In this document: piece after piece, positions 23,748-32,102 of the stretch | Layout: each line of letters starts with the position of its first letter | How positions within the stretch are numbered: position 1 is the first letter of the stretch | Origin: Treponema sp. | GTDB taxonomy: Bacteria; Spirochaetota; Spirochaetia; Treponematales; Treponemataceae | Length of the DNA: 64,000 nt | Reading direction: 5' to 3' | NCBI GenBank assembly: GCA_016294105.1 | Contig: JAEDCN010000008.1 | Span: 1-64,000, forward strand | Position numbers and translations under genes: made by a program | Notes under the pieces: generated by a model | Databases searched by the model: none | What the model was told of the DNA's origin: nothing | What the model saw: only the letters and a program-made list of their open reading frames with translations

Positions 23748-24548
23748 CTAGGCTGATTTTAAGGACTGATTCCTGAATTGTAAAGGGGTCAGTCCTTTTA
23801 ATTTAACCTTAATTCTTTTTTCGTTGTACCAAGACAAATATTCGATCAATTCTTTTTTGAAATGTTCAACAGACTCAAACTCCTGTAAATATAAAAGCTC
23901 AGATTTTAATAAACCAAAGAAATTTTCCATCACCGAATTATCAAGACAGTTCCCTTTCCTGGACATACTCTGTCTGATTCCTTTTTCTTTCAAACGCCGC
24001 TGATAATCATACATCTGGTACTGCCAGCCCTGATCAGAATGGAGAATCAGATTTGTCCCATCAGGAATCTGTTTAAATGCTTTGTTAAGCATATCAACTG
24101 TCTGAGCATAGTTCGGACTTTCAGAAAGATTCCAGCTGATTAATGACTGGTCATGTAAATCAAGAATTGGGGAAAGATAAAGCTTTGTTCCGAACAGATT
24201 AAACTGTGTAACATCTGTAACCCATTTTTCATTAGATTTTGTTGTACTGAAATCTCGCTGCAAAAGATTAGGAGCCACTTTGCCTATCTGACCTTTATAC
24301 GAATTGTATTTATGTTGACGGACCTTACACACAATATGTTCTTCATGCATCAGTTTCTGAATTACTTTGTGGTTTGTTGAAAAACCTCTATTCCTGAACT
24401 CTAAAGTAATCCTTCTATAGCCATAACGGCCTTTATTGGCATGATAAATCTGCTGGACAAGTTCTCGCTCTTCCTTGTGCTTATCCTGTTTCGGATGCGT
24501 TTCTGAGTAATAAAATGAACTTCTTGGCAAACCTGTAAGTTTTGTCAA
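23748..24548 (-). CDS. IS3-family transposase OrfB (DDE integrase part)
   Basis: The ATG-initiated part is 266 residues with an rve integrase core: WVTDVTQFNLFGTKLYLSP (first D), ILHSDQGWQYQ (second D) and DNSVMENFFGLLKSE (E). The reading frame is open further upstream, and its true N-terminus (IRVIKELRQNYSVADLTKLTG) joins OrfA by a -1 frameshift at the A6 run on the minus strand (24593-24598). The fusion is the active transposase. The C-terminal KGLTPLQFRNQ is typical of the family. Confidence 0.93.
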   Translation of the reverse strand: MTKLTGLPRSSFYYSETHPKQDKHKEERELVQQIYHANKGRYGYRRITLEFRNRGFSTNHKVIQKLMHEEHIVCKVRQHKYNSYKGQIGKVAPNLLQRDFSTTKSNEKWVTDVTQFNLFGTKLYLSPILDLHDQSLISWNLSESPNYAQTVDMLNKAFKQIPDGTNLILHSDQGWQYQMYDYQRRLKEKGIRQSMSRKGNCLDNSVMENFFGLLKSELLYLQEFESVEHFKKELIEYLSWYNEKRIKVKLKGLTPLQFRNQSLKSA

Positions 24549-24571
24549 ATCTGCAACGGAGTAATTCTGCC

Positions 24572-25093
24572 TTAATTCTTTGATGACTCTGATTTTTTGC
24601 TCTTTGAGTCCTTTTCCCGTTGTTTGTCTTCCTGAATTAAGGCTGTTAATTTTTTTAGGAAATCATTCTCCATGCGAAGATATGCCAGTTCTTCATCCTT
24701 TGTCCATTCTTCTCTTGGTTTGTTCGGTATTAAGCTTTTCTTTGGCATTTTTGAACGCCTGCCTTGTTTCTGAAACAGAGCTTCTGTACCACCGGTAATA
24801 TACTTCTTTCGCCACGCACAGATTGTTCCTTGATTTGTTATTCCAAAAATCAATGCTGTTTGCAGATCTGAAAGATGATGCTCTTGCTGATAGTTTAACA
24901 CTTTTAGCTTAAATTCTCCACTAAAATGGCGTGTTGGTTTTGTAAAACTTCCTGTCAATTCATATTGTGCAACCCATTGTTGAACACAGGTCCTTGCAAC
25001 GTTGTATTTATTTGCAATTGTTCCTGCTCCTCCTTCTCCTAATAAATATGCATTTACAACTTTTAGCTTGAACTCATTTGAGTATTTAGACAT
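24572..25093 (-). CDS. IS3-family transposase OrfA (DNA-binding part)
   Basis: A 173-residue protein with two helix-turn-helix repeats (FKLKVVNAYLLGEGGAGTIA; FKLKVLNYQQEHHLSDLQTA) followed by a leucine/lysine-rich coiled coil, as in the longer IS150-type OrfA proteins. It binds the terminal repeats. Near its end the codons AGC AAA AAA TCA provide the slip site; the -1 frame continues directly into OrfB. The ATG follows GGAGGTGC. Confidence 0.92.
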   Translation of the reverse strand: MSKYSNEFKLKVVNAYLLGEGGAGTIANKYNVARTCVQQWVAQYELTGSFTKPTRHFSGEFKLKVLNYQQEHHLSDLQTALIFGITNQGTICAWRKKYITGGTEALFQKQGRRSKMPKKSLIPNKPREEWTKDEELAYLRMENDFLKKLTALIQEDKQREKDSKSKKSESSKN

Positions 25094-25162
25094 AAAAAAT
25101 GCACCTCCTAAAATTGAACTTTATTTGTCCAACTTTAGGGGTGCACTTCACTTCACTTCAGG

Positions 25163-25172
25163 GGCAGCCTTT
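25163..25172 (-). terminator. Right half of the split terminator, downstream of fba
   Basis: GGCAGCCTTT is followed by TTTT on the plus strand and lies 15 bases from the fba stop. It pairs with 23700-23709, now about 1.45 kb away. fba transcripts may therefore run into the IS. Confidence 0.7.
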
Positions 25173-25187
25173 TTTTATGTGCTTCTA

Positions 25188-26186
25188 TTAAGCCTGACCT
25201 GCAGAACCAAGAACTTCCTTGTTCTTGTGCATATAGAGCTTCTTCAACTCATCACGAGCAGGACCCAGGTATTTGCGTGGGTCAAACTCTTCTGGATGCT
25301 CTGCAAATACCTTGCGGATAGCTGCTGTCATGGCCAAACGACCATCAGAGTCGATGTTGATCTTACATACAGCAGACTTTGCAGCCTTGCGCAACTGCTC
25401 CTCAGGAATACCAACAGAGTCTGTGAGCTTTCCGCCGTATTTTTCGATTTCCTTTACGTACTCAATAGGCACGGAGGAAGATCCGTGGAGAACGATGGGG
25501 AAGCCAGGAAGCTTCTTCTCGATTTCCTCAAGGATGTCGAAGGCCAATGGAGGTGGAATCAGAACACCGTCGGCATTGCGTGTGCACTGTTCGGGCTTGA
25601 ACTTCTGGCGACCGTGGCTTGTTCCGATGGAAATTGCCAAGGAATCTACTCCAGTCTTGCTTACAAAGTCCTGTACTTCCTCAGGCTTTGTGTAGTGGCT
25701 TTCTTCTGCACAAACGTCATCTTCAACACCAGCAAGAACTCCCAATTCTCCTTCTACTGTTACGTAGTGCTCACGGCTATGGGCATATTCACAAACCTGC
25801 TTGGTAAGAGCTACGTTTTCGTCATAGGGAAGGTGAGAACCGTCAATCATAACAGAAGAGAATCCACTGTCGATACAGTCCTTGCACAGCTCGAATGAAT
25901 CACCGTGGTCAAGGTGCAGTACGATAGGAATGTCATATCCGAGTTCATTTGCATACTCTACAGCACCACGAGCCATGTTTCTAAGCAGATTCTTGTTAGC
26001 GTACTTGCGGGCGCCGGAGGAAACCTGAAGGATAACAGGAGACCGTGTTTCAACACAGGCCTGGATGATAGCCTGAAGCTGTTCCATGTCATTGAAGTTG
26101 TAGGCAGGAATTGCATATCCGCCCTTGATGGCCTTTGCAAACATATCTTTTGTATTTACAAGACCGAGTTCCTTGTAGTTTGTCAT
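25188..26186 (-). CDS. fba: Class II fructose-bisphosphate aldolase
   Basis: A 332-residue zinc aldolase. Metal ligands are visible in VLHLDHGDSFELCKD and VLHGSSSVP, with GVDSLAISIGTSHG in the phosphate-binding region. It cleaves fructose-1,6-bisphosphate into DHAP and glyceraldehyde-3-phosphate. ATG follows AGAGGAG. It is divergent from flaA, an arrangement I recall from T. pallidum (TP0662-TP0664). It is not part of the fucose operons, and its length and motifs are those of glycolytic aldolases, so it should not be taken as the missing fuculose-phosphate aldolase. Confidence 0.93.
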   Translation of the reverse strand: MTNYKELGLVNTKDMFAKAIKGGYAIPAYNFNDMEQLQAIIQACVETRSPVILQVSSGARKYANKNLLRNMARGAVEYANELGYDIPIVLHLDHGDSFELCKDCIDSGFSSVMIDGSHLPYDENVALTKQVCEYAHSREHYVTVEGELGVLAGVEDDVCAEESHYTKPEEVQDFVSKTGVDSLAISIGTSHGRQKFKPEQCTRNADGVLIPPPLAFDILEEIEKKLPGFPIVLHGSSSVPIEYVKEIEKYGGKLTDSVGIPEEQLRKAAKSAVCKINIDSDGRLAMTAAIRKVFAEHPEEFDPRKYLGPARDELKKLYMHKNKEVLGSAGQA

Positions 26187-26216
26187 GCTTGACTCCTCTG
26201 AATAAATATATATCGA

Positions 26217-26245
26217 AATATATGCGTTTATAGGAAAATAATCAA
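26217..26245 (-). promoter_or_regulatory. fba promoter
   Basis: On the minus strand TTGATT (complement of 26240-26245), a 17-base spacer and TATATT (complement of 26217-26222) give a start near 26210 and a leader of about 24 bases containing the ribosome site. Confidence 0.6.
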
Positions 26246-26274
26246 GAGTGGAAAATAAAAAAGGGAAAAAGAGT

Positions 26275-26303
26275 TTGACAAAGATATGTTGAAGAAATAT
26301 AAT
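26275..26303 (+). promoter_or_regulatory. flaA promoter, perfect sigma-70 consensus
   Basis: TTGACA (26275-26280), exactly 17 bases, TATAAT (26298-26303). This is the strongest promoter in the window, suited to an abundant structural protein. Start is near 26310, with AAGGAG ahead of the ATG. Confidence 0.85.
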
Positions 26304-26356
26304 GATGACGATAATAATTGTAACTATATCTTTTCAGTTCATTAAAGGAGTTATGG

Positions 26357-27070
26357 ATGAAGCAGGGCGTTTTTGTCTTTGTAAGTCTCGTTCTTATGGT
26401 CTTGTTCTGTGTTCCAGTTTTTGGACAGCCTAGTCTTAAGAGCGTAGAAACAATCAGTATTGATACTTTTGATACTGCTGATGAAATGGGTTGGACATGG
26501 GATTACCAGGCCAGCAGATTTGTTACAGAGGGATATCCCAAGGTTGGGTACTTCGATGGTATGCCTAGTTCCCTGATTCACTTGAGAAAGGATGGAGATC
26601 CTGATGCCAAGGTTCTTGGTGTAAAGGTTCTCTTTGATCGCAAGGGTGATAACTGGTTTGAAATCTTCCCCACCACAACTGGTGAGGATGGAGAAACAAA
26701 GAACCACGAGATTCCTCTGATTGGAAACGTTAACCAGATTGATTTCTGGGTATGGGGTGCCAATTATCTGTATTTCGTAGAAGTGCTTGTTCGTGATGCA
26801 GAAGGAAGAGTTCATGTAATTCCTGCTTGCAATACAGCATTTGACGGATGGCGTAACATTGTAGTTACTATGCCTACTTATATCCGCCAGCAGTCCCGTA
26901 TGCGGTCAGGTCCTGAGATGTTGTCCTTTGTTGGTTTCAGAGTTCGCACCGATCCCAACGAGTATGTGGATGACTTCCTCATTTATTTTGATAACTTGAA
27001 GTATACAACAAATATCCTCGAGAACATCTACGATGGATATGAGTTGCGCAATGCTGACTTTGGTCAGTAG
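26357..27070 (+). CDS. Flagellar filament outer-layer (sheath) protein FlaA, copy 1
   Basis: A 237-residue FlaA-family protein with a signal peptide (residues 1-23, cut near VFG-QP). FlaA proteins coat the FlaB core of periplasmic flagella and reach the periplasm by the Sec route. Visible family features are an N-terminal VETISIDTFD, HLRKDGDPDAKVLGVKVLFDR in the middle and a C-terminal DDFLIYFDNLKYTT. It is shorter than FlaA1 (about 350) and matches the FlaA2/TP0663-like size. A second copy follows 14 bases downstream. Confidence 0.85.
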   Translation: MKQGVFVFVSLVLMVLFCVPVFGQPSLKSVETISIDTFDTADEMGWTWDYQASRFVTEGYPKVGYFDGMPSSLIHLRKDGDPDAKVLGVKVLFDRKGDNWFEIFPTTTGEDGETKNHEIPLIGNVNQIDFWVWGANYLYFVEVLVRDAEGRVHVIPACNTAFDGWRNIVVTMPTYIRQQSRMRSGPEMLSFVGFRVRTDPNEYVDDFLIYFDNLKYTTNILENIYDGYELRNADFGQ

Positions 27071-27084
27071 GAGGGTGGAGAAAG

Positions 27085-27801
27085 ATGAAAAGAGTAATCG
27101 CTGTATTGATGGTGCTTGCCACCTTTGGAATGGTTTTTGCCCAGCAGGGTACAAGCTTGACAGATCCTGATCCAACCATTATTGGAGCAGATTCTGCAAA
27201 GCAGGCTTTGAGAGAAGTTTCTGTTGATTTGTTTGAGCGTGAAGGTTCTTGGAATGCACGTATTTCATCTGACAATGGTGTTATTAGCTCCCGCTTGTTC
27301 GATGGAAGTCCTGCTTCCAAGGAGCCTATGGCTGAAAACGAAGGTGTAACAGACGAGCGTGTACTGGGTGTGAAGGTTGAGTTCTTCCGCCGTGGTATCA
27401 ACAGTTTCTATGTAACTGCTGCTCGCCCAATTCCTATCGAGGGAATTACCAAGACTGTTTCTGTATGGGTAACTGGACGTAACCAGGGACACAATCTGTA
27501 TCTGTTGGTTCAGGACTATTTCGGAAACAACTTTGAGATTTACATGGGTTCCTTGGCCTTCTCTGGTTGGAAGAAAATGACTGCAGCTGTTCCACCTTCT
27601 CCTGATGGGGAGCGGGGAATTGTACAGCAGAGTGCCTATTACGGAGAGCGCCCTGGATTGCGGATTATTGGTTTCCGTATCGACTGTGATCCTTTGTTGG
27701 CTCGTGGTTCCTACTACCTGTACTTTGATGATCTTCGTGCTGTTACCGACTTGTATGACATGGAAAACCGCAACGAAGACGACATGATTGACAACTGGTA
27801 A
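27085..27801 (+). CDS. Flagellar filament outer-layer (sheath) protein FlaA, copy 2
   Basis: A 238-residue FlaA homologue with a signal peptide (residues 1-19, cut near VFA-QQ). It shares the pattern of copy 1: VLGVKVEFFRRGINSFYV, a central GITKTVSVWVTGRNQGHN, and a C-terminal YYLYFDDLRAVTD. It is co-transcribed with copy 1 from the consensus promoter and ends at a strong terminator. The two are diverged paralogues rather than a recent duplicate, so they may occupy different sheath positions. Confidence 0.87.
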   Translation: MKRVIAVLMVLATFGMVFAQQGTSLTDPDPTIIGADSAKQALREVSVDLFEREGSWNARISSDNGVISSRLFDGSPASKEPMAENEGVTDERVLGVKVEFFRRGINSFYVTAARPIPIEGITKTVSVWVTGRNQGHNLYLLVQDYFGNNFEIYMGSLAFSGWKKMTAAVPPSPDGERGIVQQSAYYGERPGLRIIGFRIDCDPLLARGSYYLYFDDLRAVTDLYDMENRNEDDMIDNW

Positions 27802-27819
27802 TCAGTCTAAAATCTTGTG

Positions 27820-27851
27820 AAAGACCCTTGCTTGTGCAGGGGTCTTTTTTT
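27820..27851 (+). terminator. Terminator of the flaA operon
   Basis: AAAGACCCTTGC and GCAGGGGTCTTT form a 12-base stem with one G-T pair and a 4-base loop (TTGT), followed by a run of T. It ends flaA transcription before the NagD-like gene. Confidence 0.88.
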
Positions 27852-27990
27852 ATTATGGTTCTACAATTTTTGAGAACCATAACAAAGGCGAGTCAAGGAG
27901 TTAAGCAAAGCGTCCCTTGACCGATTGTATTCCCTGTAGCTTTTTTTGAGGAAATTCAGTATCTTGTAATTCAATAAGAGGTATTCCGCT

Positions 27991-28782
27991 ATGATTAATT
28001 TTAATGAGAAAAAAGGTTTTATCTGTGATATGGATGGTGTGATTTATCACGGGAATAAGATTCTTCCTGGTGTGGCTGACTTTATCAGTTGGTTGCAAAG
28101 GACAGGAAAGGAATTTCTTTTTTTGACAAATAATAGTGGCTCCACTCCCAAGGAATTGCAGCAAAAATTGGCTCGTATGGGACTGGATGTTCCAGAAAAG
28201 CATTTTTATACCAGTGCCTTGGCTACAGCTGCTTTCTTGAAGGAGCAGTCTCCAGGCTGTTCAGTATATGCCATTGGTGAAGCTGGTTTGTTCAATGCCT
28301 TGTATGATGCTGGAATTACCATGAATGATGTGAATCCAGATTACGTGGTTATGGGGGAAGGGAAGTCCTATTCATTGGATTCCTTAACCAAGGCAACGAA
28401 TCTGGTGGTGAATGGAGCCCGATTGATTGGAGCCAACTCCGATGTTTCTGGGCCAATTGAAAACGGTATAACCCCTGCTTGTAGGGCCTTGGTGGCACCC
28501 ATTGAAATGGCTACTGGAACACAGGCGTATTTCTGCGGCAAGCCCAATCCCTTGATGATGCGAACTGGACTGAAGCTTTTGGGATGCCATTCTGGAGAAG
28601 CCGTTATGGTGGGAGACCGTATGGATACAGATATAATTTCTGGATTGGAAAGTGGTATGTCTACGGTGCTTGTTTTGTCTGGTGTGTCTACTATGGACAC
28701 TCTGAAAACCTATGCCTACCGACCTACCGTGGTTTTGGATGGAGTAGGGGAAATCGTTCGTATGGCTGAATCTGCTGTATAA
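27991..28782 (+). CDS. NagD-like HAD-family phosphatase
   Basis: A 263-residue HAD-superfamily class IIA phosphatase. Motif I is GFICDMDGVIYHG with the nucleophilic aspartate; motif II is FLTNNSGS; motif III/IV includes CGKPNPLMM and MVGDRMDTDI. The family dephosphorylates small nucleotides or sugar phosphates. A 139-base gap after the flaA terminator carries no obvious operon link. ATG 27991 has AAGAGG at a long distance, so initiation strength is unclear. Confidence 0.85.
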   Translation: MINFNEKKGFICDMDGVIYHGNKILPGVADFISWLQRTGKEFLFLTNNSGSTPKELQQKLARMGLDVPEKHFYTSALATAAFLKEQSPGCSVYAIGEAGLFNALYDAGITMNDVNPDYVVMGEGKSYSLDSLTKATNLVVNGARLIGANSDVSGPIENGITPACRALVAPIEMATGTQAYFCGKPNPLMMRTGLKLLGCHSGEAVMVGDRMDTDIISGLESGMSTVLVLSGVSTMDTLKTYAYRPTVVLDGVGEIVRMAESAV

Positions 28783-28803
28783 TTTGAATCAATTGAGTGA
28801 TGC

Positions 28804-28863
28804 AAAAAACCTCCTGTTACCTAGGATGAAAAGATAGTTCTCTTGGGTAACGGAGGTTTTTTG
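28804..28863. terminator. Bidirectional terminator between the NagD-like gene and hisS
   Basis: AAAAAACCTCC-GTTACC pairs with GGTAAC-GGAGGTTTTTT with one unpaired base, and a 24-base apical loop. Runs of A and T on opposite sides let it serve both convergent genes. Confidence 0.85.
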
Positions 28864-28872
28864 TTTTAAAAA

Positions 28873-30177
28873 TTATTTATTTTGTAGGATGGAGATAGCT
28901 TGTTCTAAGGGAATGGAGTCGAACTGTTCCCGTGTTTGAAGGTTCTTGAGGGTAACAACTCCTTTTTCCACATCCTCTCCCTTAATGAGCATACCGAAGG
29001 GAATGCCCTTCTTTTCTGCCATGGTATACTGTGCTGTAATTTTCTTTGGATCAGGGAACACCTCGCAGGAAATACCAGCAGAACGAAGCTTGTTGGCTAC
29101 AGTTTGATAGGCGATGGAAAGCTTTTCATCCAGACAGAAAATTTCCACAGAAAGGTGGCTTTTTTTGTGCTCCAGTTTTCCTAGCTGCTCCAAGCCAGCA
29201 ATCAAACGGTCAAGACCGATGGATGAACCCACGCCAGGCACCTTGTCCTTCATGTAAAGTCCTGCCAGGTTGTCATATCGGCCACCAGAACAAACAGAAC
29301 CGATGGATGGCAACTGGTTCAGGAAGGTTTCATAAACAACACCTGTGTAGTAATCAAGTCCACGGGTGATGGAGGGGTCTAACACAAAGCTGTCTGCAAT
29401 GCCTGTAGCTTCCATCATAGCTCTGATTTCTCGTAGGCGCTGGGAATGGGCAGAAGGGCCACCTGCAAGGCTTTCCATCTGATTCAAGGTAGCCTCAAAG
29501 GTTTCCTGCTTGGTGATGTACTTGATAATATCTTGAGCTGCTTCTGCAGAGTCAGTAATTTCTTGAAGCTGACTCAACACTTCTTCTTGTCCAATCTTTG
29601 CTAATTTATCTACAATTCTGAGGATGTCCTCGCTTTTTTCCTGGAGATTTCGTTTCTCCAAGAATTGATTGAAAATACCTCGGTGGCTCAGGTGGATGGT
29701 AATATCTTCTACACCGATTGCTGACAGGGCAGATTTCATCAATGAGAGGATTTCAAAGTCACTGGCGGCACTATCCGAACCAACGCAGTCAAAATCACAC
29801 TGGACAAACTCTCGATAACGGCCAGCCTGTGGTTTTTCGCCACGCCAAACCTTGGCAATGTGGTAGCGTTTGAAGGGAAAGTATAGCTCGTCCTTGTGTT
29901 CCGCAGTAAAACGGGCAAAGGGTACTGTTAGGTCAAAGCGAAGGGCCACATCACGACCACCGTTATCTTGGAATCGGAACACCTGCTTTTCTGTTTCTCC
30001 ATTGCTTTTTCGAAGGAGTATTTCAGAATATTCCATTACAGGAGTGTCTATGGGAACATAGCCATAATTACGAAAGGTGGCAGTAAGCTTTTCAATCAAA
30101 CTGGAACGGGTGATCTCGGCTTCTGGTAAAAAATCTCTGAAGCCCTTGAGAATGCGAGGTTGTATGAGTTTTTCCAT
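28873..30177 (-). CDS. hisS: Histidyl-tRNA synthetase
   Basis: A 434-residue class II synthetase. Motif 2 region is VWRGEKPQAGRYREF, the histidine motifs include GLDYYTGVVYETF and SVCSGGRYDNLAG, and a C-terminal anticodon-binding domain follows (about residues 335-430). It charges tRNA-His. The start is ATG 30175-30177 with no ribosome-binding sequence; the predicted transcription start from an overlapping promoter falls on the A of this ATG. Confidence 0.96.
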   Translation of the reverse strand: MEKLIQPRILKGFRDFLPEAEITRSSLIEKLTATFRNYGYVPIDTPVMEYSEILLRKSNGETEKQVFRFQDNGGRDVALRFDLTVPFARFTAEHKDELYFPFKRYHIAKVWRGEKPQAGRYREFVQCDFDCVGSDSAASDFEILSLMKSALSAIGVEDITIHLSHRGIFNQFLEKRNLQEKSEDILRIVDKLAKIGQEEVLSQLQEITDSAEAAQDIIKYITKQETFEATLNQMESLAGGPSAHSQRLREIRAMMEATGIADSFVLDPSITRGLDYYTGVVYETFLNQLPSIGSVCSGGRYDNLAGLYMKDKVPGVGSSIGLDRLIAGLEQLGKLEHKKSHLSVEIFCLDEKLSIAYQTVANKLRSAGISCEVFPDPKKITAQYTMAEKKGIPFGMLIKGEDVEKGVVTLKNLQTREQFDSIPLEQAISILQNK

Positions 30178-30188
30178 ATCGGTATAAT
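30160..30188 (+). promoter_or_regulatory. coaX promoter inside the hisS start
   Basis: TTGTAT (30160-30165), 17 bases, TATAAT (30183-30188). The predicted start near 30195 leaves about 18 bases of leader with TTGGAGG before the TTG codon. The -35 lies within the hisS coding sequence. Confidence 0.6.
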
Positions 30189-30212
30189 AGCCACATTGGA
30201 GGAAAAATTCAA
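30184..30212 (-). promoter_or_regulatory. hisS promoter overlapping the coaX -10
   Basis: On the minus strand TTGAAT (complement of 30207-30212), 17 bases, TATTAT (complement of 30184-30189). The predicted start is 30177, the first base of hisS. The -10 boxes of the two divergent promoters occupy almost the same bases, so they should compete for polymerase. Confidence 0.5.
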
Positions 30213-31019
30213 TTGCTTTTAACTATAGACATAGGAAATACAAATATTGTTGTAGCACTGTTCAAGAACGAGGTGATTTTTTCTACTTGGAGGTTATTTA
30301 CAGACACTCGTAGAACAGGTGACGAATATGGAAGTATGCTTACTTCCCTTTTGCAGGATGATGGGATTGATTTGAAGGAAATTGACTTTTGCGTGGTAAG
30401 CTCTGTTGTTCCTGTTTTGATTGGAGCCTTTGTGGGATTGATTGAACGGAAGACCGGTAAAAAGCCTGTGGTCATCAATCCTTCTATTTTTCCCCTTTTG
30501 CCAGTAAGGGTGCCAGAAACTGCAGTACACGAAATTGGAAGCGATCTTTTGTGTAATGCGGTGGAGGCTTTTTGCCGCTACAAGTCTGCTTGTATTGTGG
30601 TTGATTTTGGTACAGCCCTGACCTTTACTGCAGTGGGGGCCACAGGAGATTTGCTGGGAATTGCCATTACTCCTGGACTTGGCACTGCACGGAATTCCCT
30701 TTTTGAGGATACCGCTCAGCTTCCATCCATTCCGTTGGAAGCACCACCCACCAGCCTGGGAACAAATACCATTCATTCCATTCAGGCTGGAATTGTGTTG
30801 GGGTACAAGAGTCTTGTAGAAGGGTTGGTGCAGCAGATGAAGCAGGATATTGCTGCTCAAACGGGAGTGAAGGAGTCTGACATTAAGGTGGTGGCTACTG
30901 GTGGGCTCAATAGTGTGCTCAAACCCCTTACAGATATTTTTCAGGATGTGGACAAATCCTTTACTCTCTGCGGTTTGTGTCGAATTGCAACTATATTGAA
31001 GGATAAGGGTGTATCATAA
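30213..31019 (+). CDS. coaX: Type III pantothenate kinase (TTG start)
   Basis: A 268-residue CoaX with the ASKHA motifs: TIDIGNTNIVVALF (phosphate 1), VVDFGTALTFTAVG (phosphate 2) and VVATGGLNSVLK (adenosine). It phosphorylates pantothenate, the first step of CoA synthesis, and unlike CoaA is not inhibited by CoA. The start is TTG 30213 behind TTGGAGG. Its end is followed by a clear terminator. Confidence 0.95.
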   Translation: MLLTIDIGNTNIVVALFKNEVIFSTWRLFTDTRRTGDEYGSMLTSLLQDDGIDLKEIDFCVVSSVVPVLIGAFVGLIERKTGKKPVVINPSIFPLLPVRVPETAVHEIGSDLLCNAVEAFCRYKSACIVVDFGTALTFTAVGATGDLLGIAITPGLGTARNSLFEDTAQLPSIPLEAPPTSLGTNTIHSIQAGIVLGYKSLVEGLVQQMKQDIAAQTGVKESDIKVVATGGLNSVLKPLTDIFQDVDKSFTLCGLCRIATILKDKGVS

Positions 31020-31054
31020 AATTAGACACAAGTATTGTAGGAACGAAAGATTTG

Positions 31055-31083
31055 AAGGCAGGCCATTTGGTCTGCCTTTTTTT
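31055..31083 (+). terminator. coaX terminator
   Basis: AAGGCAGGCC and GGTCTGCCTT form a 10-base stem (one G-T pair) with an ATTT loop, followed by TTTTT. Confidence 0.82.
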
Positions 31084-31121
31084 AGGTTACATGGTGAATG
31101 CTGGAAGTAGAGTGTTGAAGT

Positions 31122-31152
31122 AAAAAAAAACTCTCACTTTCGTGAGAGTTTT
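31122..31152 (-). terminator. tRNA-Gly terminator
   Basis: On the minus strand AACTCTCAC and GTGAGAGTT form a perfect 9-bp stem with a GAAA loop and a long T-run, starting two bases after the tRNA discriminator base. Confidence 0.85.
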
Positions 31153-31153
31153 C

Positions 31154-31225
<72 letters not shown>

Positions 31226-31236
31226 AATGTGAGAAT

Positions 31237-31265
31237 AATATAGCAAGAAATAAAAATTGTGTCAA
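31237..31265 (-). promoter_or_regulatory. tRNA-Gly promoter
   Basis: On the minus strand TTGACA (complement of 31260-31265), 17 bases, TATATT (complement of 31237-31242). The start would be near 31230, five bases from the mature 5' end. Confidence 0.75.
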
Positions 31266-31298
31266 CTGGTTTTATTAAAAAATCGAAAAAAAATCTAC

Positions 31299-31327
31299 TT
31301 GCGTAATGTAACTGAATTCTTTATCCT
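31299..31327 (+). promoter_or_regulatory. Promoter with a two-base leader
   Basis: TTGCGT (31299-31304), 17 bases, TATCCT (31322-31327). The predicted start near 31334 is two bases before the ATG at 31336, with no ribosome-binding sequence between. Confidence 0.45.
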
Positions 31328-31335
31328 TATGTTAT

Positions 31336-32079
31336 ATGAGTATGTGTAAGTTTTGTAAATTATTTTTAGTGATGCTTGTGGCTACGGCCAGTTTGTTTGC
31401 GGAAGTGAATACTCATGATGTTTTGTGGGATGAGTATATTGCACTGCGAGATGCCATGTATAATAACACTTATTCTGCTGAAGGGCTGTTACCATTGTAT
31501 GATACTGCCGTGGCCAGTGCAAAGGCAAATTTTAGTGAGGATACCTTGTTGGTGGCTCTTTCTCGTTGTGAGTATATTATGGGACGGGCATATTCCTATG
31601 AGGAGAATAAGGATGCTGCCGGAGCACGATATGATGCTGGTGATAAGTATGCGGAGCAGGCCTTGGACATTCGTGAAAGTGCTACAGCCCACCTGATGCG
31701 AGGTGAGAATATTTCTCAGAATTGTTCTGTAAAGCCTGTTTCCTATGCCTTGTCTCATGGAACGAAGATTAGTGGCTTGGCTAAGAAGGTGCTGAAGTTG
31801 GATAAAAATTATGGTGCAGCCATGTATCTGCAAACTGCCCAGCACATTTATGCTCCAGCTCCCTTCCACAACCACAAGAAAGGTATCAAGGAAATGCAGG
31901 AGATTCTAAATGATTCCTCTGTTCGGCTGGAAAAGGATGATGTATTCAACCTTACCAGTGCCATTGGATATGGCCATTTGCAGCGGGAAGAAAAGGCTGA
32001 GGCAAAGAAGTGGCTCCAGAAGGCCTTGGAAGTATATCCTGGAAATAAATATGTTCAGTCGTTATTGAAAGATTTGTAA
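31336..32079 (+). CDS. Secreted TPR-like protein of unknown function
   Basis: A 247-residue protein with a signal peptide (residues 1-22, cut near LFA-EV). The mature part is helical, with repeats resembling tetratricopeptide units (LLPLYDTAVASAKANFSEDT; GYGHLQREEKAEAKKWLQKA). It is predicted to be periplasmic. I do not recognise a specific family. It precedes the glycosyltransferase gene by 23 bases and may be co-transcribed with it, but a functional link is only positional. Confidence 0.65.
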   Translation: MSMCKFCKLFLVMLVATASLFAEVNTHDVLWDEYIALRDAMYNNTYSAEGLLPLYDTAVASAKANFSEDTLLVALSRCEYIMGRAYSYEENKDAAGARYDAGDKYAEQALDIRESATAHLMRGENISQNCSVKPVSYALSHGTKISGLAKKVLKLDKNYGAAMYLQTAQHIYAPAPFHNHKKGIKEMQEILNDSSVRLEKDDVFNLTSAIGYGHLQREEKAEAKKWLQKALEVYPGNKYVQSLLKDL

Positions 32080-32102
32080 GGATAGGATACAGTAGGACTA
32101 CT

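Larger units (their letters stand above)
23712..25155 (-). mobile_element. IS3-family insertion sequence (IS150-like)
   Basis: A complete element of 1444 bp with two overlapping transposase frames. The ends are inverted repeats starting TGAAGTGAAGTGCACCCC (left from 23712; right read leftward from 25155), extending imperfectly to TTGGACA. Flanking CTT at 23709-23711 and 25156-25158 is the probable target duplication. At the right end the TGAAG unit occurs three times, so the exact boundary could shift by five bases. Both frames look intact, so the element may be active. Confidence 0.88.

Noticed and set aside
25188..26186. Class II aldolase as the missing fuculose-phosphate aldolase
   Set aside because: Its motifs and length are those of glycolytic class II FBA, it is about 5 kb from the fucose operons, and it has its own promoter beside flaA.
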